Counted from the stretch's first letter, positions 32,525 through 41,859 are shown. The stretch is 64,000 nucleotides of DNA from Streptomyces tubercidicus (GCF_027497495.1 NZ_CP114205.1:6696001-6760000), one strand, 5' to 3'. Notes: generated by a model not told the origin, from the letters alone. A program made the numbers and translations.

Positions 32525-35500
32525 CCGACACCGGCCAGGTCCCGGGCGAGGGACAGCCGGAGAACGCAGGCGGACATCCCGGGCAGCCGCAGCCGGCGGC
32601 CGCTCCTTCCCCTGCCGACGCCGGACCGACGGAGCTGCCGGGCATGGTGCCTGCCCCGGGCGCATACCCCTACCCCGGCCAGCCCGAGGACGACGATCTG
32701 CTGCTGATGCCGGGCACCCAGGGCGCCTGGAGCGAGCAGCCCGCGCCCCAGCCGTACCCGCAGCCGCAGGAGACCCACCACGGCGCGGACCAGCAGCCCC
32801 AGCAGGGCGCGCCGTTCGACGCGGCCGCCCAGGGGACCACCGGCTTCGAGCCGATGCCCGCCCAGGCCGGCGACCACGAGAGCGGCGGACGGGACTCCGG
32901 TTCCGTCGACCTCGGCTCCGTCCGTATTCCCCAGCCCGCGGCCCCGCAGCCGGACCGGGCCCGCGCGGCCGCCCCCGCCACGCCCCCGCGCCGTCCGCTG
33001 CACATGGGCCCGCCCGTCCCCGACGCGACCGGCGGCGTGGTCCGTTCGCTCGCCGACCGCGGACCGGCAGCGGCCCCCACCCCGTCCGCCGCCCGGCACG
33101 CCGGACCCCCTACGGGCGGCCCCGAATACTTCGACACCCCGGCGGCGGCCACACCGGATGAGCAGCTGGTGACCGGCCCGCAGGCCGAGGCGCAGAGCGC
33201 CGCTGACCTGCCGTATGCCGAGCAGCCCCCCGGGGAGGCGCCGGCCGGGCAGACCTTCGCCGCGCCGTCGTACGGTGAGCAGCCCTACGGTGGGCAGTTG
33301 CACCCCGAGCAGGCCTACGGGGCCGCGGGGCAGGGCCCGTTGCCCGGCCCGCAGCTCGGCGAGATCCCGTCGCAGGTGCCGCAGTGGAACCAGGCCGCAG
33401 CGGCCCCGTTTGCAGAAACGGTCGCCCCCGAGGCTCCCGCCGCGCCCGCCGAGGCCGTGCAGCCCGCCCCCGCCGTGCAGACCGCTCCGCAGGACGCGGC
33501 GCTGCCCGTTGAACAGCCGATGCCGCTGCCGGCCGAGGACGCCGCGCAGCCCGTGGACGGCGCCCCAGCCGCCGGGGCTGCCGTCGCCGCCGCTGCCGGG
33601 CAGGAAGCGCAGGCCGAGGCGCCGATGCAGCCCCAGGACGGCGTTGCGGAGACGGCGCCCGAGGCGGTGCCCGACGCGGCCCCGGCCGGTCAGGACGACA
33701 CGGACCGGACGGACGCCGCCGTGGTGGCGGGCGCCGCGCCGGGCATGGTGACGGCGGATGGTCCGGTCGCGGACGTCCCGGGGGACCAGGAAGCCCACGG
33801 CCAGGAAGCTCCCGGCCAGGAAGTCCCCGCCGAGGCAGCCCCCGCGGCGGACGTCGTCGCACCGGAAGCCCTCGTGCAGGACGCGTCCGGCCAGGTCCCC
33901 GCCGCCGCGCAGCAGGCCGAGGCCGTCGCGGCCGAGGCGCAGCAGCAGCCTGCCGAGGAGCCCGCCCAGAACGCGCCCGGCGAGCCCGAGGCACAGGCAC
34001 CGACGGAGCCCGCCGACGCCCCGGAGCCGGCCCCGGAGCCGGAGCCGGCCTCGTCCGACGCCGCCGGTCCGGCCGCGGAGCCCGTAGCGGAACAGCCCGC
34101 GGCCGACGCCCCCGCCGAGGCCCTCCAGGCACCGCAGGACGAGCCGAGCGCCGGGCAGACCGCCGAGCCCGAGCAGTCCGAGACCGCCGCCGAGGCTGTC
34201 GCGGAGGCCGTCGCCACCGAGCCCCAGCCGGAGCCCACCGCGGACGCCCCGGCCGAATCCGCCCCGGGCCGGCCCACCCCGCCGGAGGCCACCGACGCCA
34301 CCCCGGCCGCCGACCCCACCGAACCGATGCCCGGCACCGCCCCCCAGGGCCCCGTCGACCTGCCCGCCGCCGACAACGGTGCGCCCGAGGAACAGGCCGT
34401 CATAGAGCCGCCCGAGGAGCAGCAGCCGGCCCCCGGAGAGCCGCAGCCCGGCGCCCCCGAGAACGCCGCCCAGCCCGCCGAGGAGCCCGCCCAGGAGGCC
34501 ACGGACACCCCCGCCGGCCAGCAGCCCGCGTCGCCCTCCTCGGACGACACCGACACCCCCGCCGAGCCGCACACCCCCGCGGCCGAGGCGCCCCCCGCCG
34601 AGCCCGCTGAAAACGCCGCGTCCACCGAGGACACCGCGCCCGCCGCCGCTGCCGAGCCCACCGAACCCGCCGAGGCCACCCCCGACGCCCCCGCCGAAGC
34701 ACCCGACGAAGCCCGGCCCGTCACCGTCCACATCCCGGCCCAGGCCTCCGGCGAGCACGCCCCCGTCGACGCCCCGGCCCCCCAGGCCCCGGCCCCCGAG
34801 GGCGAGCCCACCGCCGACTCCGACGAGACCCCCCAGCAGCAGGACGCCGCCGCACTCGTCCAGCTCGGCGAGGGCCAGGACGACGAGCAGCCGCAGACGG
34901 CCGACGAGCAGGACCCCGCCGGGATGTCCGCTGTCGCCGACGCCCTGTTGTCACCGGCCGCCGGGTACGACGACTCCGAGCGCGCCGCCGTGCACCGCGT
35001 GATCCGCGAACGCCGCGACATCCGCAACGGCTTCCGCAGCGACCCGATCCCCCACGACGTACTGCTGCGCGTCCTGGAGGCCGCCCACACCGCGCCCAGC
35101 GTCGGCCACTCCCAGCCCTGGGACTTCGTGGTCATCCGCTCGGACGAGACCCGCGAGAAGATGCACCAGCTCGCGATGGCGCAGCGCGAGGCGTACGCCA
35201 AGTCGCTGCCCAAGGCGCGCGCCAAGCAGTTCCGCGAGCTGAAGATCGAGGCGATCCTCGAAACGCCGGTGAACATCGTCGTCACCGCCGACTCCACCCG
35301 CGGCGGCCGGCACACCCTCGGCCGCCACACCCAGCCGCAGATGGCCCCGTACTCCTCCGCGCTCGCGGTCGAGAACCTCTGGCTCGCGGCCCGCGCCGAG
35401 GGCCTGGGCGTCGGCTGGGTCAGCTTCTTCGACGAGCGGGAGATGGTCCGCGAACTGGGCCTGCCCGAGCACCTCGAAGTCGTCGCCTACCTGTGCATCG

Positions 35501-36684
35501 GTTACGTCGACGAGTTCCCGGAGGACCCCGAGCTGCTGCAGGCCGGCTGGTCCAAGCGCCGCCCGCTGTCCTGGGTCGTCCACGAGGAGACCTACGGCCG
35601 CCGCGCGCTGCCCGGCGAGAGCCCGCACGACCTGCTCCAGGAGACCCTCCAGGGCATCCGCCCGCTGGACGCCAAGGCGCTCGGCGAGGCATGGGAGCGG
35701 CAGAAGCGGATGACCAAGCCCGCCGGGGCGCTGGGCATGCTGGAGATCATCTCCGCGCAGCTGTCCGGACTGTCCCGCAAGTGCCCGCCGCCGATCCCGG
35801 AGCCCGCCGCCGTCGCGATCTTCGCCGGTGACCACGGTGTGCACGCCCAGGGCGTGACCCCCTGGCCCCAGGAGGTCACCGGCCAGATGGTCGCCAACTT
35901 CCTGGGCGGCGGCGCGGTCTGCAACGCCTTCGCCAACCAGGTCGGCGCCGAGGTCTGCGTCGTCGACGTCGGCGTCGCGAGCGATCTCCCGGCCACCCCC
36001 GGTCTGCTGCCGCGCAAGGTCCGCGCCGGCACCGCCGACTTCACGGCCGGCCCGGCGATGACCCAGGAGGACGTGCTCAAGGCCATCGAGGTCGGTATCG
36101 ACACCGCCCGTGACCTCGTCGCGGCCGGCAACAAGGCGCTGCTCACGGGCGAGATGGGCATCGCCAACACCACCACCTCCGCCGCGCTGATCTCCGTCTA
36201 CACCGGTGACGACCCGGCCGAGGTCACCGGCCGCGGCACCGGCATCAACGACGAGACGCACGCCCGCAAGGTCGATGTCGTCCGCCGCGCCCTGGAACTC
36301 CACCAGCCCGACCCGGCCGACCCCATCGGCGTCCTCGCCGCGATCGGCGGCCTGGAGCACGCCGCCCTCGTCGGCCTGATCCTGGGCGGCGCCTCGCTGC
36401 GTACCCCGGTGATCCTCGACGGGGTCAGCGCCGGCGCCGCCGCCCTGGTCGCCCGCGCCATCGCCCCCGAGGCGCTGGCGGCCTGCATCGCCGGCCACCG
36501 CAGCGCCGAGCCCGGCCATGTCGCGGCCCTGAACAAGCTCGGCCTGCGCCCGCTGGTCGACCTCGATCTGCGCCTCGGCGAGGGCACCGGCGCCCTGCTC
36601 GCCCTCCCCGTGGTGCAGAGCGCCGCCCGCGCCATGCACGAGGTCGCCACCTTCGACTCCGCCGGAGTGACGGAGAAGACCTGA
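32521..36684 (+). CDS. cobT: Giant BluB-like/CobT fusion with ~800-residue disordered N-terminus
   Basis: A 1387-residue protein. Residues 1-800 are low-complexity, dominated by Ala, Pro, Glu and Gln, with no predicted fold. Residues about 802-1030 resemble the BluB nitroreductase family (RRDIRNGFRSDPIP, AAHTAPSVGHSQPWDFVVI), which makes 5,6-dimethylbenzimidazole from FMNH2. Residues 1037-1387 are CobT, which activates that base with nicotinate mononucleotide; the catalytic glutamate is E1354 in RLGEGTGAL. One protein may thus make and attach the lower ligand of vitamin B12. The frame is open throughout. CobT alone is usually about 350 residues. Confidence 0.9.
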   Translation: MTDTGQVPGEGQPENAGGHPGQPQPAAAPSPADAGPTELPGMVPAPGAYPYPGQPEDDDLLLMPGTQGAWSEQPAPQPYPQPQETHHGADQQPQQGAPFDAAAQGTTGFEPMPAQAGDHESGGRDSGSVDLGSVRIPQPAAPQPDRARAAAPATPPRRPLHMGPPVPDATGGVVRSLADRGPAAAPTPSAARHAGPPTGGPEYFDTPAAATPDEQLVTGPQAEAQSAADLPYAEQPPGEAPAGQTFAAPSYGEQPYGGQLHPEQAYGAAGQGPLPGPQLGEIPSQVPQWNQAAAAPFAETVAPEAPAAPAEAVQPAPAVQTAPQDAALPVEQPMPLPAEDAAQPVDGAPAAGAAVAAAAGQEAQAEAPMQPQDGVAETAPEAVPDAAPAGQDDTDRTDAAVVAGAAPGMVTADGPVADVPGDQEAHGQEAPGQEVPAEAAPAADVVAPEALVQDASGQVPAAAQQAEAVAAEAQQQPAEEPAQNAPGEPEAQAPTEPADAPEPAPEPEPASSDAAGPAAEPVAEQPAADAPAEALQAPQDEPSAGQTAEPEQSETAAEAVAEAVATEPQPEPTADAPAESAPGRPTPPEATDATPAADPTEPMPGTAPQGPVDLPAADNGAPEEQAVIEPPEEQQPAPGEPQPGAPENAAQPAEEPAQEATDTPAGQQPASPSSDDTDTPAEPHTPAAEAPPAEPAENAASTEDTAPAAAAEPTEPAEATPDAPAEAPDEARPVTVHIPAQASGEHAPVDAPAPQAPAPEGEPTADSDETPQQQDAAALVQLGEGQDDEQPQTADEQDPAGMSAVADALLSPAAGYDDSERAAVHRVIRERRDIRNGFRSDPIPHDVLLRVLEAAHTAPSVGHSQPWDFVVIRSDETREKMHQLAMAQREAYAKSLPKARAKQFRELKIEAILETPVNIVVTADSTRGGRHTLGRHTQPQMAPYSSALAVENLWLAARAEGLGVGWVSFFDEREMVRELGLPEHLEVVAYLCIGYVDEFPEDPELLQAGWSKRRPLSWVVHEETYGRRALPGESPHDLLQETLQGIRPLDAKALGEAWERQKRMTKPAGALGMLEIISAQLSGLSRKCPPPIPEPAAVAIFAGDHGVHAQGVTPWPQEVTGQMVANFLGGGAVCNAFANQVGAEVCVVDVGVASDLPATPGLLPRKVRAGTADFTAGPAMTQEDVLKAIEVGIDTARDLVAAGNKALLTGEMGIANTTTSAALISVYTGDDPAEVTGRGTGINDETHARKVDVVRRALELHQPDPADPIGVLAAIGGLEHAALVGLILGGASLRTPVILDGVSAGAAALVARAIAPEALAACIAGHRSAEPGHVAALNKLGLRPLVDLDLRLGEGTGALLALPVVQSAARAMHEVATFDSAGVTEKT

Positions 36685-36707
36685 TCAGGCCCTGACCTCC
36701 GCATGAC

Positions 36708-36742
36708 CCCCGGCCCGCAGCCCCATAGGCTGTGGGCCGGGG
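36708..36742 (+). terminator. Strong hairpin between cobT and the SUMT gene
   Basis: CCCCGGCCCGCAGCC (36708-36722) pairs with GGCTGTGGGCCGGGG (36728-36742) over 15 bp with one G-U and a 5-nt loop. It lies 24 bp after the cobT stop and about 100 bp before the next start, so it may end or attenuate transcription within the cobalamin block. Confidence 0.65.
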
Positions 36743-36845
36743 CCGTACCGCCACCCCGGGCCGTACCCCTGACCAGCCGCTCCAGAGCCGCAGCGGCCGA
36801 GTCGGCCGCCGAACCCGCATCATCCGCACAAGGAGCCGCACCGCC

Positions 36846-38078
36846 ATGGCTGAGCACGCCGCCGAACACGCCGCCTACCCCGTCGGACTGCGGCTGTCCG
36901 GCCGCCGGGTGGTCGTCCTGGGCGCCGGACAGGTCGCCCAGCGCCGGCTCCCGTCCCTGGTCGCCGCCGGCGCCGATGTCCTGCTGATCTCCCCGTCGGC
37001 CACCCCGTCCGTCGAGGCGATGGCCGACGCCGGTGAGGTCCGCTGGGAGCGGCGCCGCTACCGGGACGGCGACCTCGACGGCGCCTGGTACGCGCTGATC
37101 TCCACCGACGACCCGGAGGCCAACGCCGCCGCGTCCCAGGAGGCCGAGGACCGCCGGGTGTGGTGCGTACGCTCCGACGATGCCGAGGCGGCCACCGCCT
37201 GGACCCCGGCCACCGGCCGCAGTGAGGGCGTCACCGTCGCCGTGCTCACCGGCCGCGACCCGCGCCGCTCCGCCGCCGTACGCGACGCCATCGTCGAGGG
37301 CCTCCGGGACGGCAGCATCGCCGCCCCGCACCACCGCCGCCCCCACACGCCCGGCGTGGCGCTGGTCGGCGGCGGCCCCGGCGACCCGGACCTGATCACC
37401 GTCCGCGGCCGCCGCCTGCTCGCCGAGGCCGATGTCGTCATCGCCGACCGCCTCGGCCCCCGCGATCTGCTCGCCGAACTCCCGCCGCACGTCGAGGTCA
37501 TCGACGCCGCGAAGATCCCCTACGGGCGGTTCATGGCCCAGGAGGCCATCAACAACGCGCTGATCGAGCACGCCAAGGCCGGCAAGGCCGTGGTCCGGCT
37601 CAAGGGCGGCGACCCGTTCGTCTTCGGCCGCGGCATGGAGGAGGCCCAGGCACTCGCCGAGGCCGGCATCCCCTGCACGGTCGTCCCCGGCATCTCCAGC
37701 ACCATCTCGGTGCCCGGCGCCGCCGGAATTCCCGTCACCCACCGCGGCGTCGCCCATGAATTCACCGTCGTCAGCGGCCATGTCGCCCCCGACGACGAGC
37801 GTTCGCTGGTGGACTGGCCCGCGCTCGCCACACTGCGCGGCACCCTCGTCATCCTGATGGGCGTGGAGAACAGCGGCGCCATCGCCGCCAAGCTCATCGC
37901 CCACGGCCGCGCCGCCGACACCCCCGCCGCCGTCATCCAGGAGGGCACCACCGCGGCCCAGCGCCGCGTCGACGCCACCCTCGCGACACTCGGCGAGACC
38001 GTACGGGCCGAGGGCGTCCGCCCCCCGGCGGTCATCGTCATCGGCGAGGTCGTCGCCGTAGCCCCCGCCCCCAGGTAA
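36846..38078 (+). CDS. cobA: Precorrin-2 dehydrogenase / uroporphyrinogen-III C-methyltransferase
   Basis: A 410-residue fusion that acts early in the cobalamin/siroheme pathway. The N-terminal 150 residues are a Met8/SirC-like dehydrogenase (GRRVVVLGAGQVAQRRLPSL, NAD-binding). From about residue 170 the SUMT domain follows: VALVGGGPGDPDLITVRGRR, then VVRLKGGDPFVFGRGMEEAQ, PGISSTISVPGAAGIPVTHR. SUMT methylates uroporphyrinogen III twice to give precorrin-2. A ferrochelatase function as in CysG is possible but not shown. The ATG follows AAGGAG. Confidence 0.93.
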   Translation: MAEHAAEHAAYPVGLRLSGRRVVVLGAGQVAQRRLPSLVAAGADVLLISPSATPSVEAMADAGEVRWERRRYRDGDLDGAWYALISTDDPEANAAASQEAEDRRVWCVRSDDAEAATAWTPATGRSEGVTVAVLTGRDPRRSAAVRDAIVEGLRDGSIAAPHHRRPHTPGVALVGGGPGDPDLITVRGRRLLAEADVVIADRLGPRDLLAELPPHVEVIDAAKIPYGRFMAQEAINNALIEHAKAGKAVVRLKGGDPFVFGRGMEEAQALAEAGIPCTVVPGISSTISVPGAAGIPVTHRGVAHEFTVVSGHVAPDDERSLVDWPALATLRGTLVILMGVENSGAIAAKLIAHGRAADTPAAVIQEGTTAAQRRVDATLATLGETVRAEGVRPPAVIVIGEVVAVAPAPR

Positions 38079-38130
38079 CCGAGCCCGACGCGGCCTGGGA
38101 ACCCCGACACCGACAAGGCATGCTCTCCCC

Positions 38131-38946
38131 GTGGCAGAAATCATCACCATCGATGACCCGGACGACCCGCGGCTGGCCGACTACACCGGCCTGACCGACG
38201 TCGAGCTGCGGCGCCGGCGCGAGCCCGCCGAGGGGCTCTTCATCGCCGAGGGCGAGAAGGTCATCCGGCGGGCCCGGCACGCCGGTTACCCGATGCGCTC
38301 CATGCTGCTCTCGGCCAAGTGGGTCGACGTCATGCGTGATGTCATCGACGAGGTCCCGGCACCGGTCTACGCCGTCACCCCGGCCCTCGCCGAGCGGGTG
38401 ACGGGCTATCACGTGCACCGCGGCGCACTGGCCTCGATGCAGCGCAAGCCACTGCCGACGGCCACCGATCTCCTCGCCGGGACCCGCCGCATCGTGGTCA
38501 TGGAAGCGGTCAACGACCACACCAACATCGGCGCGATCTTCCGCAGCGCGGCGGCTCTGGGCATGGACGCGGTGCTGCTCTCCCCGGACTGCGCCGATCC
38601 GCTCTACCGCCGCTCGGTGAAGGTCTCCATGGGCGCGGTGTTCTCCGTGCCGTACGCCCGCCTGGACAGCTGGCCCCGGGACCTGGCCGCCGTACGGGAA
38701 GCCGGTTTCAAGCTGCTCGCCCTCACCCCGGCCGAAAAGGCCACCGCCATCGACGAGGCGGCCCCGCACACCCTGGAGCGCGCGGCGCTGATGCTGGGCG
38801 CCGAGGGCGACGGCCTGAGCACCGGCGCCTTGCGGGCCGCCGACGAATGGGTCCGCATCCCGATGGCCCACGGCGTCGACTCCCTCAACGTCGGCGCAGC
38901 CGCCGCAGTGGCCTTCTACGCGGTGGCAACGGGCCGCCCCGCATAG
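38131..38946 (+). CDS. TrmH/SpoU-family RNA 2'-O-methyltransferase
   Basis: A 271-residue SPOUT methyltransferase. The N-terminal 100 residues form an RNA-binding substrate domain (GLFIAEGEKVIRRARHAGY). The knotted AdoMet domain shows the three SpoU motifs: NDHTNIGAIFRSAAALG (motif 1, with Asn and Arg), LMLGAEGDGLS (motif 2) and IPMAHGVDSLNVGAAAAVAFY (motif 3). It methylates a ribose in rRNA or tRNA; the site is unknown. The GTG start is 52 bp after the SUMT gene. Confidence 0.92.
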   Translation: MAEIITIDDPDDPRLADYTGLTDVELRRRREPAEGLFIAEGEKVIRRARHAGYPMRSMLLSAKWVDVMRDVIDEVPAPVYAVTPALAERVTGYHVHRGALASMQRKPLPTATDLLAGTRRIVVMEAVNDHTNIGAIFRSAAALGMDAVLLSPDCADPLYRRSVKVSMGAVFSVPYARLDSWPRDLAAVREAGFKLLALTPAEKATAIDEAAPHTLERAALMLGAEGDGLSTGALRAADEWVRIPMAHGVDSLNVGAAAAVAFYAVATGRPA

Positions 38947-39063
38947 CCCTGCCCGACGACCTGCTCTTCACTTCCTCGGTGGGGCCGGGAATACCACCCC
39001 GCCCCACCCCGTTGAGGCCCGCAGGGGGCGCCCGAACCCCTAGGGATTCCGTTCCCCCACCCC

Positions 39064-40407
39064 TTAGGGCTCCTCCACCCCCGCGTAAGGCCCCACGACC
39101 CCGGCCGTGACCACCGCCGGCCCCGCCCCCACCGCACCCAGCCCACGGGCCGGCCCCTGGCACCCCTGAGCCGCCGCGATACCGAGTGCCACCAGCAGCG
39201 TCACCACCACGAACACGATGATGCGCTGGCGCAGCAGCCGACGGTCCGGACCCGGCCGGCGCCCGCCCGATGTCGTACGCACCGGGGTACGTGAACCGTT
39301 TCGCCCCGTGGGCCGCGCGGCCGGCACCCGTCGCCCGTTCCGGCCGCCGGTCCGCGGATTCTTTCCCGCGGCCGGGACCGGGCCGGACGGCCGGGCCGCC
39401 GCCTCCCGGGGAACCGGGGGACGGGAGGGGTGCGGCCGCGGCGAGGAAGTGCCCGCCGTCCGGCGCTCGGTGCGCTGGCGCGCGTACTCCTCGGCGCGCT
39501 GCCCGGTCGGCCGCTCCGAGGGCCGGCGCTCCACCCGCTCCCAGCCGGCCCCGGCCCCGCTGTCCAGGGGGCCGCCCGACAGACCGTGCGCCTCACGGGC
39601 CGCGATCTCCTTGAGCCGCAGCGACAGCGACAGGGTGCTGGGGCGGTCCGCCGGGTCCTTGGCCAGACACGAGGCGAGCAGCGGAGCCAGCGCGTCCGGC
39701 ACCCCGGCGAGCTGCGCCTCCTCGTGGACCACGCGATAGAGCATGACCTCCGAACTCCCTTGCCCGAAGGGGGAGTCCGCGGTGCAGGCGTAAGCGAGGG
39801 TGGCGCCCAGCGCGAAGATGTCCGTCGCCGGGGTCACCGCGGCCCCGCGCACCTGCTCCGGCGCCAGAAAGCCGGGTGAGCCGACGGCCGTACCGACATG
39901 GGTCAGCGTGCTGGCGCCGGTCGCCCAGGCGATACCGAAGTCGATGATCCGCGGGCCCTTGGGCGACAGCAGAATGTTGGACGGCTTCAGATCGCGGTGC
40001 ACCACGCCCGCGTCATGCACCGCCAGCAGCCCCTCGGACAGCGCGGCGCCGATCGAGGCGACCTGCGCCGGGGACAGCGGCCCCTCCTCGTTGACCTTGT
40101 CGTGCAGCGAGGGCCCCGGGACGTACTGGGTGGCGAACCAGGGGCGGTCCGCGTCGAGATCGGCCGCGACCAGCCGGGCCGTACAGCCCCCGCGGATCCG
40201 CCGGGCGGCGGAGACCTCACGGGCGAACCGCGAGCGGAATTCCTGATCCTCCGCCAGGTCCGGCCGGATCACCTTGAGCGCCACCCGCTGCCCGCGCTTG
40301 TCCGAGCCGAGGTAGACCACGCCCATCCCGCCCGCGCCGAGCCGGCGGTGCAGCCGGAACGTCCCGACGACACGCGGGTCCTCGCGTCGGAGCCGCATCA
40401 TCGCCAT
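39064..40407 (-). CDS. Membrane-bound Ser/Thr protein kinase
   Basis: A 447-residue Hanks-type kinase. The N-terminal catalytic domain has a glycine-rich loop GAGGMGVVYLG, the ATP lysine in VALKVI, the catalytic loop HRDLKPSNILL, and DFGIAWA. An Arg/Pro/Gly-rich juxtamembrane linker (about residues 285-400) leads to one transmembrane helix, IIVFVVVTLLVALGIAAAQG, and a short outside tail. No PASTA or other sensor domain follows, so the signal is unknown. The ATG has an upstream GGTAGGGGACGG. It converges with the methyltransferase gene. Confidence 0.93.
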   Translation of the reverse strand: MAMMRLRREDPRVVGTFRLHRRLGAGGMGVVYLGSDKRGQRVALKVIRPDLAEDQEFRSRFAREVSAARRIRGGCTARLVAADLDADRPWFATQYVPGPSLHDKVNEEGPLSPAQVASIGAALSEGLLAVHDAGVVHRDLKPSNILLSPKGPRIIDFGIAWATGASTLTHVGTAVGSPGFLAPEQVRGAAVTPATDIFALGATLAYACTADSPFGQGSSEVMLYRVVHEEAQLAGVPDALAPLLASCLAKDPADRPSTLSLSLRLKEIAAREAHGLSGGPLDSGAGAGWERVERRPSERPTGQRAEEYARQRTERRTAGTSSPRPHPSRPPVPREAAARPSGPVPAAGKNPRTGGRNGRRVPAARPTGRNGSRTPVRTTSGGRRPGPDRRLLRQRIIVFVVVTLLVALGIAAAQGCQGPARGLGAVGAGPAVVTAGVVGPYAGVEEP

Positions 40408-41016
40408 GTCCGTCCCCTACCTGCGGTGGGGAGCCCCCTCCGCTGCCAACCGTCTGACGTGGCACAGCTTACGGATTGACGGCACGCTGTGCTGAGAGGC
40501 CGCGCATGCGTCGGCCGGTCGGTTGACCGTGGCACCGGCGATCCCCGACCTGCGGGAGCGCTCCCTCCCACCGTGCGGTCCGGCATTCCACCCGCGATCC
40601 CAATGATCCGCCGCGGAAGGGGGATTGACGGGATGTAGCGGGATCATGCCCGGTTGGTAGCGGATACGGGGGATACGGCCGGGATGGGGAGCGGGCGGCG
40701 GGCCGCGTACCGCGCGGGGGCGGGACGGCCGTGCGCGGGGGAACGGCCGGAGTGAGCGAGGTCACCCTCAGGAGTGCCCGGGACGGGGCGTTCGACGGTC
40801 CCTCTTGAGGGAGATGCCCCAGGTGCCAGACGTTTGCCTCCACCCAGAGGAGTAGGCAGGGCGCGGTGCCGTCATCCTCTTGGAGGCGAGCAATGGGTAC
40901 GACGGCATGACGCCTGCCGACGGCCGGTTGCCTAGGGTTGTCTTCAAGCGGCGGGTGGAGCACTCGTCCCCCGAGGTCAGACGCCCGCCGCCCCAGAACA
41001 CGACGGGAGCGGGACG
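40408..41016. other. Divergent intergenic region, no gene seen
   Basis: A 609-bp stretch between the kinase gene (minus) and a small membrane protein gene (plus). ORFs on either strand lack the third-position GC bias of their neighbours. It must hold the two divergent promoters. The repeated motif GTTG(C/T)CT near 40927-40942 and a low-GC patch at 40900-40950 mark a possible promoter for the plus-strand gene. Confidence 0.4.
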
Positions 41017-41226
41017 ATGGCACGGACCTCCGGGTGGACGGCCCTTCGGGCGCAGGGACGCAGGGTCCCCGCGGCGCTCGCCGGGCAGCGGTCCTCCGGT
41101 ACCCGCCACCCCCTCGTCGCGGTGGCCATGGTGCTGCCGCTGGCGGTCCTTCTCTTCGTGGTCTTCGGCGGCTGGGAAGCCGTGCTGACACAGGCGTCGT
41201 CCGTGGCCGGAATGCTGGGGCGCTGA
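41017..41226 (+). CDS. Small single-pass membrane protein
   Basis: A 69-residue protein with a basic, Ala/Arg-rich N-terminal half, one hydrophobic helix (LVAVAMVLPLAVLLFVVFGG) and a short C-terminal tail. The ATG follows GGGAGCGGGACG. The gene is flanked by a strong hairpin, which supports it as a separate unit. Its function is unknown. The overlapping frames carry longer ORFs but lack such a coherent membrane-protein pattern. Confidence 0.55.
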   Translation: MARTSGWTALRAQGRRVPAALAGQRSSGTRHPLVAVAMVLPLAVLLFVVFGGWEAVLTQASSVAGMLGR

Positions 41227-41314
41227 GCGGCGCCCCGGTCCCGGGAGAGCGGCCCGGGACGGGGGACCTCCGGCCGAACCCCGTGGGGACGGGGGGTGCG
41301 GCGGACGGCACGAC

Positions 41315-41342
41315 GGCCGGGCATCTGGGGAGATGCCCGGCC
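41315..41342 (+). terminator. Terminator after the small membrane protein gene
   Basis: GGCCGGGCATCT and AGATGCCCGGCC form a perfect 12-bp stem with the loop GGGG, followed by a T-poor region. It lies about 90 bp after the stop codon. Confidence 0.75.
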
Positions 41343-41427
41343 TTCGGGCATTCGGGGGCTGAACGCCCCGCCGCCGGAAGGCCGTTCCTCGCCGAAATTC
41401 CCGCTCGCTGAATCTCCCGCAAAACGA

Positions 41428-41460
41428 CCGAGGGCCGGAGCGAAATGCTCCGGCCCTCGG
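41428..41460 (-). terminator. Terminator of the tRNA cluster
   Basis: CCGAGGGCCGGAGC and GCTCCGGCCCTCGG form a 14-bp perfect stem with the loop GAAAT, 10 bp beyond the 3' end of the last minus-strand tRNA-Val gene. Confidence 0.8.
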
Positions 41461-41469
41461 GATCAGATG

Positions 41470-41541
41470 TGGACGATACTGGGATTGAACCAGTGACCTC
41501 TTCCGTGTCAGGGAAGCGCTCTCCCGCTGAGCTAATCGTCC
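41470..41541 (-). tRNA. tRNA-Val(GAC), copy 1
   Basis: A 72-nt tRNA on the minus strand. Acceptor GGACGAT/ATCGTCC, D arm TAGCTCAGCGGGAGAGC, anticodon stem CTTCC/GGAAG with loop CTGACAC (anticodon GAC), T arm with GGTTCAATCC. Discriminator A. It is the last gene of a five-tRNA cluster read right to left (Gly, Cys, Val, Val, Val). No encoded CCA. Confidence 0.95.
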
Positions 41542-41575
41542 GCGGGACTGTGGATCACGAAGATCCGCAGCTGCG

Positions 41576-41647
41576 TGCGCGATACTGGGATTGAACCAGT
41601 GACCTCTTCCGTGTCAGGGAAGCGCTCTCCCGCTGAGCTAATCGCGC
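41576..41647 (-). tRNA. tRNA-Val(GAC), copy 2
   Basis: Same body as copies 1 and 3, with anticodon GAC, but the acceptor stem is GCGCGAT/ATCGCGC. The two acceptor strands changed together so pairing is kept. Length 72 nt; no encoded CCA. Confidence 0.95.
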
Positions 41648-41677
41648 GGGATGGACACCCCGTTTCCGGGGATCCAG

Positions 41678-41749
41678 TGGACGATACTGGGATTGAACCA
41701 GTGACCTCTTCCGTGTCAGGGAAGCGCTCTCCCGCTGAGCTAATCGTCC
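41678..41749 (-). tRNA. tRNA-Val(GAC), copy 3
   Basis: Identical to copy 1, including the acceptor GGACGAT/ATCGTCC and anticodon GAC. It lies one base from the encoded CCA of tRNA-Cys, so processing of the common transcript must cut between them. Confidence 0.95.
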
Positions 41750-41750
41750 T

Positions 41751-41824
41751 TGGAGGTGGAGACGGGATTTGAACCCGTGTAGACGGCTTTGCAGGCCGTT
41801 GCCTCGCCTCTCGGCCACTCCACC
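41751..41824 (-). tRNA. tRNA-Cys(GCA)
   Basis: Acceptor GGTGGAG/CTCCACC, anticodon stem ACGGC/GCCGT with loop CTGCAAA (anticodon GCA), T arm GGTTCAAATCC. The discriminator is T (U73), as required by cysteinyl-tRNA synthetase. Unlike its neighbours, the 3' CCA is encoded (41751-41753), giving 74 nt. Confidence 0.95.
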
Positions 41825-41859
41825 AGGAGTGAGGGGGTTCGGGAAGATCCCCCACATCG

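Noticed and set aside
32440..34758. 772-codon open frame on the minus strand opposite the low-complexity part of the BluB-CobT gene
   Set aside because: It is Gly/Leu/Arg-rich with the reverse image of the Ala/Pro/Glu codons. GC-rich DNA without stops produces such antisense frames, and the true frame is fixed by the BluB and CobT domains downstream.
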